Below are positions 16,241 through 25,168 of a DNA stretch of 64,000 bases, in pieces (positions within the stretch are counted from its first letter, which is position 1; each line of letters opens with the position of its first letter). The DNA is from Sphingomonas hankookensis (GTDB lineage Bacteria; Pseudomonadota; Alphaproteobacteria; Sphingomonadales; Sphingomonadaceae). The stretch spans positions 310,001 through 374,000 of the forward strand of contig NZ_LQQO01000001.1 of assembly GCF_001619955.1 (NCBI RefSeq). The letters run 5' to 3'. The notes beneath the pieces were generated by a model. The model had not been told where the DNA came from and ran no database searches. It worked only from the letters and a program-made list of their open reading frames with translations. Position numbers and translations under genes: made by a program.

Positions 16241-18022
16241 ATGATGACCCGTACCCCCGCCCGTCCGTTCCGATCGCGCGAATGGTTCGCCGCGCCCGGC
16301 CGTCTCGACATGGCCGCGCTGTATCTTGAACGGTTCATGAACTACGGTATCACGCCCAGGGAACTGACCAGCGGGCGGCCGATCATCGGCATCGCCCAGT
16401 CGGGATCGGACCTGACGCCGTGCAACCGCATCCACCTGGAAACGGTCAAGCGGGTGAAGGCGGGGATCGAGGCGGCGGGGGGGATTCCGATGGAATTTCC
16501 GACCCATCCGATCTTCGAGAATTGCCGCCGGCCGACCGCGGCGATCGACCGCAATCTCGCCTATCTCGGGCTCGTCGAGATTTTGAACGGCTATCCGATC
16601 GATGCGGTCGTGCTGACCACCGGGTGCGACAAGACCACGCCGTCGGCGATCATGGCGGCGTCGACGGTCGACATTCCGGCGATCGTGCTGTCGGGCGGGC
16701 CGATGCTCGACGGGTGGCATGACGGCGATCTGGTCGGGTCGGGCACGGTGATCTGGCGCTCACGGCGCAAGCTCGCGGCGGGCGAGATCACTGAGGAAGA
16801 GTTTCTGGAGGCGGCGACCGCGTCGGCGCCGTCGGCCGGCCATTGCAACACCATGGGTACGGCATCGACGATGAACGCCATCGCCGAAGGGCTGGGCATG
16901 TCGCTGCCCGGCTGCGCGGCGATCCCGGCGCCCTATCGCGAGCGGGGGCAGATCGCGTACGAGACGGGCAAGCGTATCGTCGAGATGGCCTATGACGATT
17001 TGCGTCCGTCGAAGATTTTGACGCGGCAGTCGTTCCTGAACGCGATCGCGCTCATCACCGCGATCGGCGGATCGTCGAACGCGCATCCGCATCTGCACGC
17101 GATGGCGCGCCATGCCGATATCGAGCTCAAGCCGTCCGACTGGATGGAGTTTGGCTATGACCTGCCGCTGCTGGTCGATGTGCAGCCGGCGGGGCGGTTC
17201 CTGGGTGAGCGCTTCCACCGCGCCGGTGGCGTGCCGGCGGTACTGTCCGAACTGATCGCGGCGGGGAAGGTCGACGGCAATGTCGCGACGGTTACCGGCA
17301 GGACGCTGGGTGAGAATGTCGCCAACCGCTTTGCTACCGATCGCGAGGTCATCCGGGCGTACGACCAGCCGCTCAAAGAACAGGCGGGCTTCCTGGTGCT
17401 GTCGGGCAATCTGTTCGACGTGGCGATCATGAAGACCAGCGTGATCGGTCCCGATTTCCGGGCGCGCTACCTGTCGCGGCCGGGCCATGAGGGCTGTTTC
17501 GAAGGGCGGGCGATCGTGTTCGACGGGTCGGACGATTATCACCACCGGATCGACGATCCGGCGCTCGATATCGACGAGAACTGCATTCTCGTCATTCGCG
17601 GCGCGGGGGTGATCGGCTGGCCGGGATCGGCCGAGGTCACCAACATGCAGCCGCCCGCCGCCTTGCTGCAACGGGGTATCCAGAGCCTGCCGACGATCGG
17701 CGACGGGCGGCAGTCGGGGACGTCGGACAGCCCGTCGATCCTGAACGCCTCGCCCGAAAGTGCGGTCGGCGGTGGCCTCGCTTGGCTGTGTACCGGCGAC
17801 ACGATCCGCATCGACCTGAACCATGGCCGCTGCGACATGTTGGTCGACGATGCCGAGATCGCACGGCGCAAGGGCGAGGGCATCCCGCCGGTGCCGGCCA
17901 GTCAGACGCCTTGGGAAGAAATCTACCGCGAGAAGGTCGGGCAACTGGGCGAAGGTGGTGTGCTCGACCTTGCGCTGAAATATCGTCGGACGTCGGAAAC
18001 GACGCCGCGCCACAATCACTGA
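16241..18022 (+). CDS. xylD: IlvD/Edd family dehydratase, probable D-xylonate dehydratase
   Basis: About 593 residues, the length of Caulobacter XylD. Family features are the iron-sulfur cysteines in DLTPCNR, TTGCDKTTPSA and GHCNTMGTASTMNA, and the C-terminal GRQSGTSDSPSIL. It dehydrates D-xylonate to 2-keto-3-deoxy-D-xylonate in the cytoplasm. L-arabonate or other pentonate dehydration is a possible alternative in this subgroup. Two adjacent ATG codons (16241, 16244) and an upstream GTG (16235) compete as start; GAGTGG immediately ahead favours the second or third codon. Confidence 0.88.
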   Translation: MMTRTPARPFRSREWFAAPGRLDMAALYLERFMNYGITPRELTSGRPIIGIAQSGSDLTPCNRIHLETVKRVKAGIEAAGGIPMEFPTHPIFENCRRPTAAIDRNLAYLGLVEILNGYPIDAVVLTTGCDKTTPSAIMAASTVDIPAIVLSGGPMLDGWHDGDLVGSGTVIWRSRRKLAAGEITEEEFLEAATASAPSAGHCNTMGTASTMNAIAEGLGMSLPGCAAIPAPYRERGQIAYETGKRIVEMAYDDLRPSKILTRQSFLNAIALITAIGGSSNAHPHLHAMARHADIELKPSDWMEFGYDLPLLVDVQPAGRFLGERFHRAGGVPAVLSELIAAGKVDGNVATVTGRTLGENVANRFATDREVIRAYDQPLKEQAGFLVLSGNLFDVAIMKTSVIGPDFRARYLSRPGHEGCFEGRAIVFDGSDDYHHRIDDPALDIDENCILVIRGAGVIGWPGSAEVTNMQPPAALLQRGIQSLPTIGDGRQSGTSDSPSILNASPESAVGGGLAWLCTGDTIRIDLNHGRCDMLVDDAEIARRKGEGIPPVPASQTPWEEIYREKVGQLGEGGVLDLALKYRRTSETTPRHNH

Positions 18023-18032
18023 GGAAACGGAC

Positions 18033-19172
18033 ATGAAAAGCGAACATGCCGCGCGGATGCTGCCGGCCGATCATGACCAGGCGCTGCTGGTCGGGCGGAT
18101 GCAGCTGGCCGACGGCCCGACGCCGGTGGTGGTGAAGGGCGGCAAGGTTATCGACGTATCGGCGCATGCCGCGACCGTCGCCGACCTGTTGGAGTGCAGC
18201 GATATCGCGTCGCTTGACGGTCCGGTGGTGTGTGACACCGCCGCGCTGGCGGATCCGGCGGGCGAGCATCCGCCGATCCTGTCGCCGATCGACCTGCAAT
18301 GCGTGAAGGCGGCGGGCGTCACGTTCGCGGTTTCGGCGCTGGAGCGGGTGATCGAGGAGCGCGCGCGTGGCGATGCCGATGCGGCGCAGGGTATTCGCGG
18401 CGATCTGGAAGCGCGCATCGGCGGGGGCATTCGCTCGGTGAAGCCGGGGTCGAGCGAGGCCGCCGAGCTGAAGGCCGCGCTGATCGACGCGGGCATGTGG
18501 TCGCAATATCTGGAGGTCGCGATCGGCCCCGATGCGGAGGTGTTCACCAAGGCACCGGTGCTTTCGACCATCGGCTGGGGTGGTGAAGTCGGCATCCGGT
18601 CGGACTCGTCGTGGAACAACCCCGAACCGGAAATCGTCGTCGTCGCCACCAGCGACGGCAAGATCGTCGGCGCGACACTCGGTAACGACGTCAACCTGCG
18701 CGACTTCGAAGGACGCTCGGCGCTGCTGCTCGGCAAGGCGAAGGATAACAACGCCTCGACCGGCATCGGACCGTTCATCCGCCTGTTCGACGGCACCTTC
18801 ACCATGGACACCGTCCGCGACGCGGTGGTCGACCTGCGCATCGATGGACCGGAGGGTTATGTCCTGACCGGCACCAGCACGATGCGCGAGATCAGCCGCG
18901 ATCCGGAGGATCTGGTGCGGCAGGCGCTGTCGGAGCACCAGTATCCCGACGGCTTCGTCCTGTTCCTCGGCACGCTGTTCGCGCCGGTACAGGATCGTGA
19001 CGAACCGGGCCGGGGCTTCACCCATAAGCCGGGCGACGTGGTGCGGATCAGCACCACGTCGCTGGGCGAGCTGGTCAACACCGTCACCACGTCGAAGGTG
19101 GCCGAGCCGTGGCGGTTCGGCATCCGCGACCTGATGCGCAACCTTGCGCGCCGCGGCCTGATCGCCGCCTGA
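18033..19172 (+). CDS. xylX: FAH-family 2-keto-3-deoxy-D-xylonate dehydratase
   Basis: A 379-residue fumarylacetoacetate-hydrolase-fold protein with the length and order of Caulobacter XylX. The C-terminal FAH half includes SDSSWNNPEPEIVVVATSDG, GNDVNLRDFEGRSALLLGKA and FTHKPGDVVRIST. It would convert 2-keto-3-deoxyxylonate to alpha-ketoglutarate semialdehyde. It follows xylD by 10 bases with GAGGAAAC as ribosome site, so both are in one operon. Confidence 0.87.
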   Translation: MKSEHAARMLPADHDQALLVGRMQLADGPTPVVVKGGKVIDVSAHAATVADLLECSDIASLDGPVVCDTAALADPAGEHPPILSPIDLQCVKAAGVTFAVSALERVIEERARGDADAAQGIRGDLEARIGGGIRSVKPGSSEAAELKAALIDAGMWSQYLEVAIGPDAEVFTKAPVLSTIGWGGEVGIRSDSSWNNPEPEIVVVATSDGKIVGATLGNDVNLRDFEGRSALLLGKAKDNNASTGIGPFIRLFDGTFTMDTVRDAVVDLRIDGPEGYVLTGTSTMREISRDPEDLVRQALSEHQYPDGFVLFLGTLFAPVQDRDEPGRGFTHKPGDVVRISTTSLGELVNTVTTSKVAEPWRFGIRDLMRNLARRGLIAA

Positions 19173-19195
19173 CACCTCTTTGCTGGAAAACCTCC

Positions 19196-19990
19196 ATGTC
19201 GCCTGACGATTTCGCCTACCCGATCGCGCCCGAAGCCCGTGCTTCCTATCCGTCACTCGCCGGCAAGCGCGTGCTCATCACCGGCGGCGGGTCGGGGATC
19301 GGTGCGGGCGTGGTCGAAGGGTTCGTGCGACAGGGCGCGCACGTCACCTTCTTCGACATTGCCGAAGAGGATTCGCGCAAGCTGATCGAGGAACTGGCAG
19401 ACGTCGGTCCGACCCCCATGTTCCAGCGGGTCGACCTGACCGATATCGCTTCGCTCAAGGCCGCGATAGCCGATGCGATCGCGCAGGGCGGTGAGTTCGA
19501 CGTGCTCGTCAACAACGCCGCCAGCGACGACCGCCATTCGATCGAGCAGGTCGACGAAGCCTATTGGGACAACCGGATGGGCGTGAATTTGCGCCACCTG
19601 TTCTTCGCCGCGCAGGCGGTGATCCCGGGCATGAAGGCCAGGGGCAAAGGCGTGATCGTCAACATGGGGTCGATCAGCTGGCATTTGGCGCTCGAGGAGC
19701 TGACCCTGTACCAGACCGCCAAGGCGGCGATCGAAGGGCTTACCCGCAGCTTCGCACGCGAACTGGGCGGCGACGGCATCCGTTCGGTCTGTGTCATCCC
19801 GGGCAATGTTCGCACCCCGCGGCAGTTGAAATGGTACACGCCGGAGGGCGAGGCGGAGATCGTGAAGGCGCAGTGCCTGAACGGTCGGCTGGTCGCCGGC
19901 GACATCGCGGCGATGATCCTGTTCCTTGCCTCCGACGATGCGCGGCTGGTAACCGGGCACAGCTTTTTCGTGGATGCAGGGTGGCGCTAG
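19196..19990 (+). CDS. xylB: SDR family D-xylose 1-dehydrogenase
   Basis: A 264-residue SDR. It shows the NAD-binding VLITGGGSGIGAG, the VNNAASDDRH segment, catalytic SISWHLALEELTLYQTAKA, and a C-terminal GHSFFVDAGWR. The unusual DDRH, SISWHL and WYTPEGEAEIV patterns match what I remember of Caulobacter XylB, so oxidation of xylose to xylonolactone with NAD is well supported. The ATG at 19196 was preferred to an in-frame upstream start that lies inside xylX. Confidence 0.88.
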   Translation: MSPDDFAYPIAPEARASYPSLAGKRVLITGGGSGIGAGVVEGFVRQGAHVTFFDIAEEDSRKLIEELADVGPTPMFQRVDLTDIASLKAAIADAIAQGGEFDVLVNNAASDDRHSIEQVDEAYWDNRMGVNLRHLFFAAQAVIPGMKARGKGVIVNMGSISWHLALEELTLYQTAKAAIEGLTRSFARELGGDGIRSVCVIPGNVRTPRQLKWYTPEGEAEIVKAQCLNGRLVAGDIAAMILFLASDDARLVTGHSFFVDAGWR

Positions 19991-19991
19991 G

Positions 19992-20882
19992 ATGACCAAG
20001 GTACAGAAATCCGAACCGGTCAGCGTCTGGGACCTGGCGGCACCGTTGCTGGAGGGACCGATCTGGGTCGATCGGGACCAGGCACTTTGGTTCGGCTGTA
20101 TCAAGACGCCGCGCGTCCATCGCTACGATCCGGCGAGCGGTGAGCGGCGCAGCTGGGCAGCACCCGGCCAGTGCGGTTTCGTGCTTCCATCGGCGGACGG
20201 CAAGTTCATCGCGGGCCTCCAGACCGGGCTGCATCGCTTCGATCCGGTCACGGGCGGGTTCGAACTGCTGGTCGATCCCGAACCCAATCTGCCGGGCAAC
20301 CGGCTGAACGATGCGACGGTGGATTCGTCGGGGCGGCTGTGGTTCGGGACGATGGATGATGGCGAAAGTGCCGCGACCGGGACCATCTATCGCCTAGGCG
20401 CAGACGGGCGGGCGGTCGCGTCGGCGCCGCCGGTCGCGATCACCAACGGCCCGGCGGTCAGCCCGGACGGGCGGACGCTGTATCATGTCGATACGCTGGG
20501 CGGGCATGTCTATGCCTGCACCATTGCCGACGACGGGTCGCTGACCGATCGGCGGCTGTTCGTGTCGATCCCGAACGACGAAGGTTATCCCGATGGCCCG
20601 GCGGTAGACGCCGAAGGTTGCGTCTGGATCGGCCTGTACACCGGCTGGGGCATCCGCCGCTATTCACCGAAGGGCGAGTTGCTGGAGACGTTGCGGATGC
20701 CGGTCGATGCAATCACGAAGGTTGCGTTCGGCGGGCCGGACCGGCGGACGGTGTTCGCAACCACCGCGAACAAGCATCACGACGCCGAACAGGCGGCGGC
20801 GCAGCCGCTGGCGGGGAATTTGTTCCAGTTCGAAGTCGATGTGCCGGGCGTGGCGGGGACGGAGATTTCGGTCGGGGTTTGA
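19992..20882 (+). CDS. xylC: SMP-30/gluconolactonase family protein, probable xylonolactonase
   Basis: A 296-residue six-bladed beta-propeller lactonase. Metal-site motifs include LLEGPIWVD (Glu), LPGNRLNDATVDSSGRLWFG (Asn, Asp) and GYPDGPAVDAEGCVWIG (Asp). It would hydrolyse xylonolactone to xylonate between XylB and XylD. It starts one base after xylB and ends the visible operon. The expected fifth Weimberg enzyme, alpha-ketoglutarate semialdehyde dehydrogenase (XylA), is not in this cluster. Confidence 0.87.
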   Translation: MTKVQKSEPVSVWDLAAPLLEGPIWVDRDQALWFGCIKTPRVHRYDPASGERRSWAAPGQCGFVLPSADGKFIAGLQTGLHRFDPVTGGFELLVDPEPNLPGNRLNDATVDSSGRLWFGTMDDGESAATGTIYRLGADGRAVASAPPVAITNGPAVSPDGRTLYHVDTLGGHVYACTIADDGSLTDRRLFVSIPNDEGYPDGPAVDAEGCVWIGLYTGWGIRRYSPKGELLETLRMPVDAITKVAFGGPDRRTVFATTANKHHDAEQAAAQPLAGNLFQFEVDVPGVAGTEISVGV

Positions 20883-21146
20883 AGGGGCGGCTCTCAGGGG
20901 TACTCGATCGTCATCCCGGATGTGATCCGGTCCAGCATTTTTGAAGAAGCTGGCACGTGATCTACCCGGCGCGATACGTCGCCCCAGCGCAGGCTGGGGC
21001 CTCAAGCGGCTCCTGCCGTGTGCGATCACCGAGAGATCCCAGCCTGCGCTGGGATGACGTTTGTCGCGATGAGGAGGGTTCAGGCTTCGGGAGAAGGAGG
21101 GCCCCGGATCAAGTCCGGTATGACGTTGTTGCTGGCGCTACTGCCC
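20883..21146. repeat. palindromic intergenic repeats between xylC and the LacI gene
   Basis: Two hairpins, CCCCAGC/GCTGGGG (20982-20999) and ATCCCAGC/GCTGGGAT (21036-21055), are inverted copies of one another over about 26 bases with four differences. A CGTCATCCCGG-type element at the left and CCCCGGATCAAGTCCGG near 21104 on the right belong to the same dispersed families. They may act as bidirectional terminators for the two converging genes. Confidence 0.7.
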
Positions 21147-22169
21147 TCAGCTCGACTTGCGCACTACCAGTTCGGGCGGGAGTAGCGCCGGCGCGGTTTC
21201 GCGGCGGTTGATGCGGCGGATCAGCATGTCGACCAGCAATTCGCCGGCGCGCGCATAATCCTGTCGGATCGTCGTCAGCGGCGGTTGGGCGAGCGAGGCG
21301 GCGGGGATGTCGTCGAAGCCGATGATGGCGACATCGCCCGGCACGCTGAGCCCCGCTTCGGCCAGCGCCCGCATCGCGCCCAGCGCAATCATGTCCGATG
21401 CGGCAAAGATGCCGTCGAACGCGATCCCGCGGGCGAGCAAGCGGCTGGCGGCGTCATAGCCCGATGCCTCGCTCGACAGCGCATCGACCTGCAATCCCGG
21501 ATCGACCGGCAGGCCCGACGCCTGCAACGCGGCGGTGAGCCCCCGATAGCGGTCGCGGGACTCCGGATAGTGGCTCGATGCATCGCCGAGAAAGGCGATG
21601 CTGCGCCGACCCCGGTCGATCAGATGCTGGCCGGCATCGCGCCCGCCGCCGAGATTGTCACAGCCGATGACGGTGCCGGGATGCGCCGGATCGGCCGATC
21701 CCCAGCGCACGAAATGCGTCCCCTGCGCGACCAGCTGATCAAGGCGGCGCGAATAATCGTCGAAATCGCCATAGCCGAGCAGGATGAGCCCGTCGGCCTT
21801 GCGGCTGTCCTCATAATCGACATGCCAGTCGGCGGAGAGCTGCTGGAACGAGGTCAGCAGGTCGTAGCCGCGCGCGCCGCAGGTGTGGAGGATCGACCCC
21901 AGCATCGACAGGAAGAACGGGTTGATCCGCGATCCGTCGGGTGCGGGGTCTTCGAAGAACAGCAGCGCCAGGGTCGAGGTGCTGCCTCGGCGGAGCGCGG
22001 AGGCGTTCTTGTCGACCTTGTAGTTCAGCTGGGCGGCGATCGCCTCGATCCGGAGGCGGGTGGCGGCGCTCACCGTCCGGTCGCCGCGCAGGGCACGGCT
22101 GACCGTCGGTTGCGACACGCCGGCCAGTGCCGCGATGTCGAACGAGGTCGGCTTGTCGCCCGCCGCCAT
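21147..22169 (-). CDS. LacI family transcriptional regulator (maltodextrin regulator candidate)
   Basis: A 340-residue LacI repressor. The HTH is SFDIAALAGVSQPTVSRALR near residue 9, followed by the linker LNYKVDKNASALRRG and a ligand-binding core with GIFAASDMIALGAM and IIGFDDIPAASLAQ. It is divergent from the TBDT that heads the alpha-glucan operon and shares a promoter region with an ATACGTAT-centred site. A maltose or maltodextrin ligand is inferred from the neighbours, as for MalR-type regulators. Confidence 0.9.
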   Translation of the reverse strand: MAAGDKPTSFDIAALAGVSQPTVSRALRGDRTVSAATRLRIEAIAAQLNYKVDKNASALRRGSTSTLALLFFEDPAPDGSRINPFFLSMLGSILHTCGARGYDLLTSFQQLSADWHVDYEDSRKADGLILLGYGDFDDYSRRLDQLVAQGTHFVRWGSADPAHPGTVIGCDNLGGGRDAGQHLIDRGRRSIAFLGDASSHYPESRDRYRGLTAALQASGLPVDPGLQVDALSSEASGYDAASRLLARGIAFDGIFAASDMIALGAMRALAEAGLSVPGDVAIIGFDDIPAASLAQPPLTTIRQDYARAGELLVDMLIRRINRRETAPALLPPELVVRKSS

Positions 22170-22246
22170 GCGATGTCCTCTCCCGGCCCCCCATGGGCGT
22201 TGCCGCCGGTGTAGCGGCGACGCATAACGTGGGGCAAGGGGCGACT

Positions 22247-22258
22247 GAATACGTATGC
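22247..22258. promoter_or_regulatory. operator-like palindrome between LacI gene and TBDT
   Basis: GAATACGTATGC is centred on the palindrome ATACGTAT (22249-22256) with CG at the axis, as LacI-family sites have. The word AATACGTATGC recurs exactly once more in a promoter gap, ahead of glgP at 43196-43206. It lies 100 bases before the TBDT ATG and about 80 before the regulator ATG. Confidence 0.65.
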
Positions 22259-22357
22259 TGTCCGCTTCTCAACATGCCCCAATGGTTTCAATAGGGCGGT
22301 ACGGACGAACCGGGCGAAAGAGCCGGGGAATCAACCATCGTTGGGGAGGATTGGATC

Positions 22358-25111
22358 ATGCGGTATTCATCTCAAGCGTCGACGTGCGCCAAATTGGCGC
22401 GGGGGTCGAGCATCACGGCATTGATGGTCGCAGGGCTGCTGGCCGGGGCAGGCACCGCTGTTGCGCAGACCGCGCCGGCGCAGGCCGACGCGACCGATCC
22501 GACCGCGACTCCGGCGTCGGAAGAAGATACCGACATCGTCGTCACCGGCTTCCGCGCCAGCCTGGAAAACGCCGTCGCCGAAAAGAAGAACCGCGATCAG
22601 GTCGTCGAATCGATCAGCGCGGAAGATATCGGCAAGCTGCCCGATGCGTCGATCGCGGAATCGATCGCCCGCCTGCCGGGCCTTACCTCGCAGCGTGTCT
22701 CGGGCCGGTCGAACTCGATCTCGATCCGTGGTTTCGCGCCCGATTTCTCGACCACGCTGCTGAACGGCCGCGAACAGACGTCGACCGGCGACAACCGCGC
22801 CGTCGAATATGACCAGTATCCGGCCGAAATCATGAGCCAGGTGCTGGTGTACAAGACCGGCCAGGCGAACCTGGTCGGGCAGGGCCTGTCCGGTACAGTC
22901 GACCTGCGCACCGTCCGGCCGCTGGAATATGGGCGTCAGGCGATCTCGATCGGCGCGCGCGGCACCTATGCCGATCTGGGCAAGCTGAACGCCGGATCGC
23001 GCGACAAGGGCTATCGCGTCAACGGCACCTATATCGACCAGTTCGCCGACGAGACGATCGGCGTCGCGCTGTCGGCCAATTATCTGGACGAACCGTACCA
23101 GATCCAGGAGTTCAACGCCTGGGGCTATGCCGGTTTCAACGGGCAGGGCGTGATCGGCGGGTCGAAGTCGTACGTCACCTCGACGCGGCTCAAGCGCCTG
23201 GGTCTGTCGGGGACGTTGCAGTACCGGCCGGTGCCGAACCTGACCGTGACGGTCGACGGCTTCTATTCGGACTTCAACGACGACCAGATCAAGCGCGGCA
23301 TCGAACTGCCGCTGGGCTATGGTCAGGATTTCAACAACGCCGCCAATCCCAATGGCGTGAAGCTGACCAACACGACAGCGAACAGCGACGGCTTCATCAC
23401 CTCTGGCACGTTCGGCAATGTCGAGGGCGTGGTCCGCAACGACGCGTTCGAGCGCAAGGCGAAGCTCTATTCGTTCGGCTACAACATGGCGTGGCGCGGC
23501 GATGACGGCTGGAACGCGACGCTCGACGCCAGCTATTCGAAGACCGATCGGCAGGAGATCATCCTCGAAAGCTATGCCGGCACCGGCTACGGCCAGAATG
23601 TCGGGGCGAAGGACACGATTTCCTTCACCAGCGGCAAGACCGGCACGCGCTTCTCGCCGACGCTGAACTATTCGGACCCGAACCTGATCCTGCTGACCGA
23701 TCCGCTCGGCTGGGGTGGCGCCAATCTGCAGGCGGGCTATTTCAACGATCGCATCGTCAAGGACCGGATCGCGCAGTATCGCTTCGAAGTCGAGAAGGAA
23801 CTGGACAATTTCTTCGGCGCGGTGAAGGTCGGGCTGAACTACACCGATCGTGACAAGTCGCTGACCCCGGACGAAGCGCTGCTCGCGCTGAGCGGTGGCC
23901 TGCGCCAGCTGCGCATTCCCGACCAGTATGTGAAGGAGCCGACCAGTCTCAGCTATCTCGGGCTGGGGCCGATGCTGAGCTACGACCCGCGCGACCTGCT
24001 GGCAGGCGGTGTCTATTCGCTGATCGCGAACACCAGCCTCGACGTCCCGGCGAAGGCGTTCCGGATCGAAGAAGACCTGATGACGATGTATGTCCAGGCG
24101 GACATCAACCAGGACATCGGCGCATCGATCCTGACCGGCAATATCGGCGTTCAGGCGGTCAATACCGAACAGAAGTCGTCGGGTCTGGTTGCCGCCGCCG
24201 GGACGCTGGTCCCGACCATTCGCGGTGCGGATTATTGGGACCTGCTGCCCAGCATCAACCTGTCGCTGCGCATGCCCGGCGACTGGGTGATCCGTGCGGG
24301 TGCCGCGCGGCAGGTGCAGCGGCCGCGACTCGACGACATGCGCGTGTCGCAGGGCTATGGGTATAACCCGCAGGAACGCATCATCACCGGCGGCGGCGGC
24401 AATCCGTTCCTTCGCCCGATCCGGTCGAATTCGTTCGATCTTACGCTGGAGAAGTATTTCGGCCGGGCGGGCTACATCGCGGCGCAGGGGTTCTACAAGG
24501 ACCTGAAGTCGTTCGTGTACAACCAGACCATCCCGTTCGACTATGCGGGCTTCCCGACGCCCACCGGTACGCCGCCGGGCACCCCGACGCTGGGCCGGGC
24601 CGACGTGCCGATCAACGGCGAGGGTGGCAGCATCTACGGCGTCGAACTGGCCGCTACGCTGCCGCTCAACACCTTCGTGTCGTTCCTCGACGGGTTCGGC
24701 GTGACCGGTGGCGGATCGTGGACCAAGACGCAGATCAAGCCCACCCCGACCGCCCCGGCCGAGGATATTCCCGGCTATTCGAAGTGGGTCATCAACGGCA
24801 CGGCGTATTTCGAGAAGTGGGGCTTCAGCGCCCGCGGATCGGCGCGCTATCGCTCGACCTTCGTGGGTGAACTGTCGGGCTTTGGCGGTAATCGCCAGCG
24901 CCGCCGTGCACTGGACGAGACGATCATCGATGCGCAGATTGGTTACGAGTTCCAGAAGGGCACCGCGCTCGAAGGGCTGTCGCTGTTCGTGCAGGGGCAG
25001 AACCTGACCGACGAACGCTTCGCGACCGTCGATCCAGCGTACGACCTCGCCGTGATCGACTATCAGAGCTATGGCCGGCGCTTCCTGGCCGGGGCATCGT
25101 TCCGGTTCTGA
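22358..25111 (+). CDS. TonB-dependent receptor, probable maltodextrin/starch oligosaccharide transporter
   Basis: A 917-residue receptor of the Caulobacter/Xanthomonas type. A signal peptide ends near AGTAVAQT; the TonB box region is DTDIVVTGF. The plug includes LPDASIAESIARLPGLTSQR and SISIRGFAPDFSTTLLNGRE, and the chain ends in the aromatic FLAGASFRF typical of outer-membrane barrels. It would import alpha-glucan oligosaccharides using TonB/ExbBD. A GGGGAGG precedes the ATG. The substrate is inferred from the halogenase-amylase-glucosidase genes downstream. Confidence 0.93.
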   Translation: MRYSSQASTCAKLARGSSITALMVAGLLAGAGTAVAQTAPAQADATDPTATPASEEDTDIVVTGFRASLENAVAEKKNRDQVVESISAEDIGKLPDASIAESIARLPGLTSQRVSGRSNSISIRGFAPDFSTTLLNGREQTSTGDNRAVEYDQYPAEIMSQVLVYKTGQANLVGQGLSGTVDLRTVRPLEYGRQAISIGARGTYADLGKLNAGSRDKGYRVNGTYIDQFADETIGVALSANYLDEPYQIQEFNAWGYAGFNGQGVIGGSKSYVTSTRLKRLGLSGTLQYRPVPNLTVTVDGFYSDFNDDQIKRGIELPLGYGQDFNNAANPNGVKLTNTTANSDGFITSGTFGNVEGVVRNDAFERKAKLYSFGYNMAWRGDDGWNATLDASYSKTDRQEIILESYAGTGYGQNVGAKDTISFTSGKTGTRFSPTLNYSDPNLILLTDPLGWGGANLQAGYFNDRIVKDRIAQYRFEVEKELDNFFGAVKVGLNYTDRDKSLTPDEALLALSGGLRQLRIPDQYVKEPTSLSYLGLGPMLSYDPRDLLAGGVYSLIANTSLDVPAKAFRIEEDLMTMYVQADINQDIGASILTGNIGVQAVNTEQKSSGLVAAAGTLVPTIRGADYWDLLPSINLSLRMPGDWVIRAGAARQVQRPRLDDMRVSQGYGYNPQERIITGGGGNPFLRPIRSNSFDLTLEKYFGRAGYIAAQGFYKDLKSFVYNQTIPFDYAGFPTPTGTPPGTPTLGRADVPINGEGGSIYGVELAATLPLNTFVSFLDGFGVTGGGSWTKTQIKPTPTAPAEDIPGYSKWVINGTAYFEKWGFSARGSARYRSTFVGELSGFGGNRQRRRALDETIIDAQIGYEFQKGTALEGLSLFVQGQNLTDERFATVDPAYDLAVIDYQSYGRRFLAGASFRF

Positions 25112-25168
25112 TGCTCTACCCCGCCTGCCCATGATCGGGCAGGCGGGACCGACGTGACGGAGGCGATG

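Noticed and set aside
17637..19256. A 539-codon minus-strand frame under xylD and xylX
   Set aside because: Shadow of two well-supported plus-strand genes; no ribosome site or recognisable motif.
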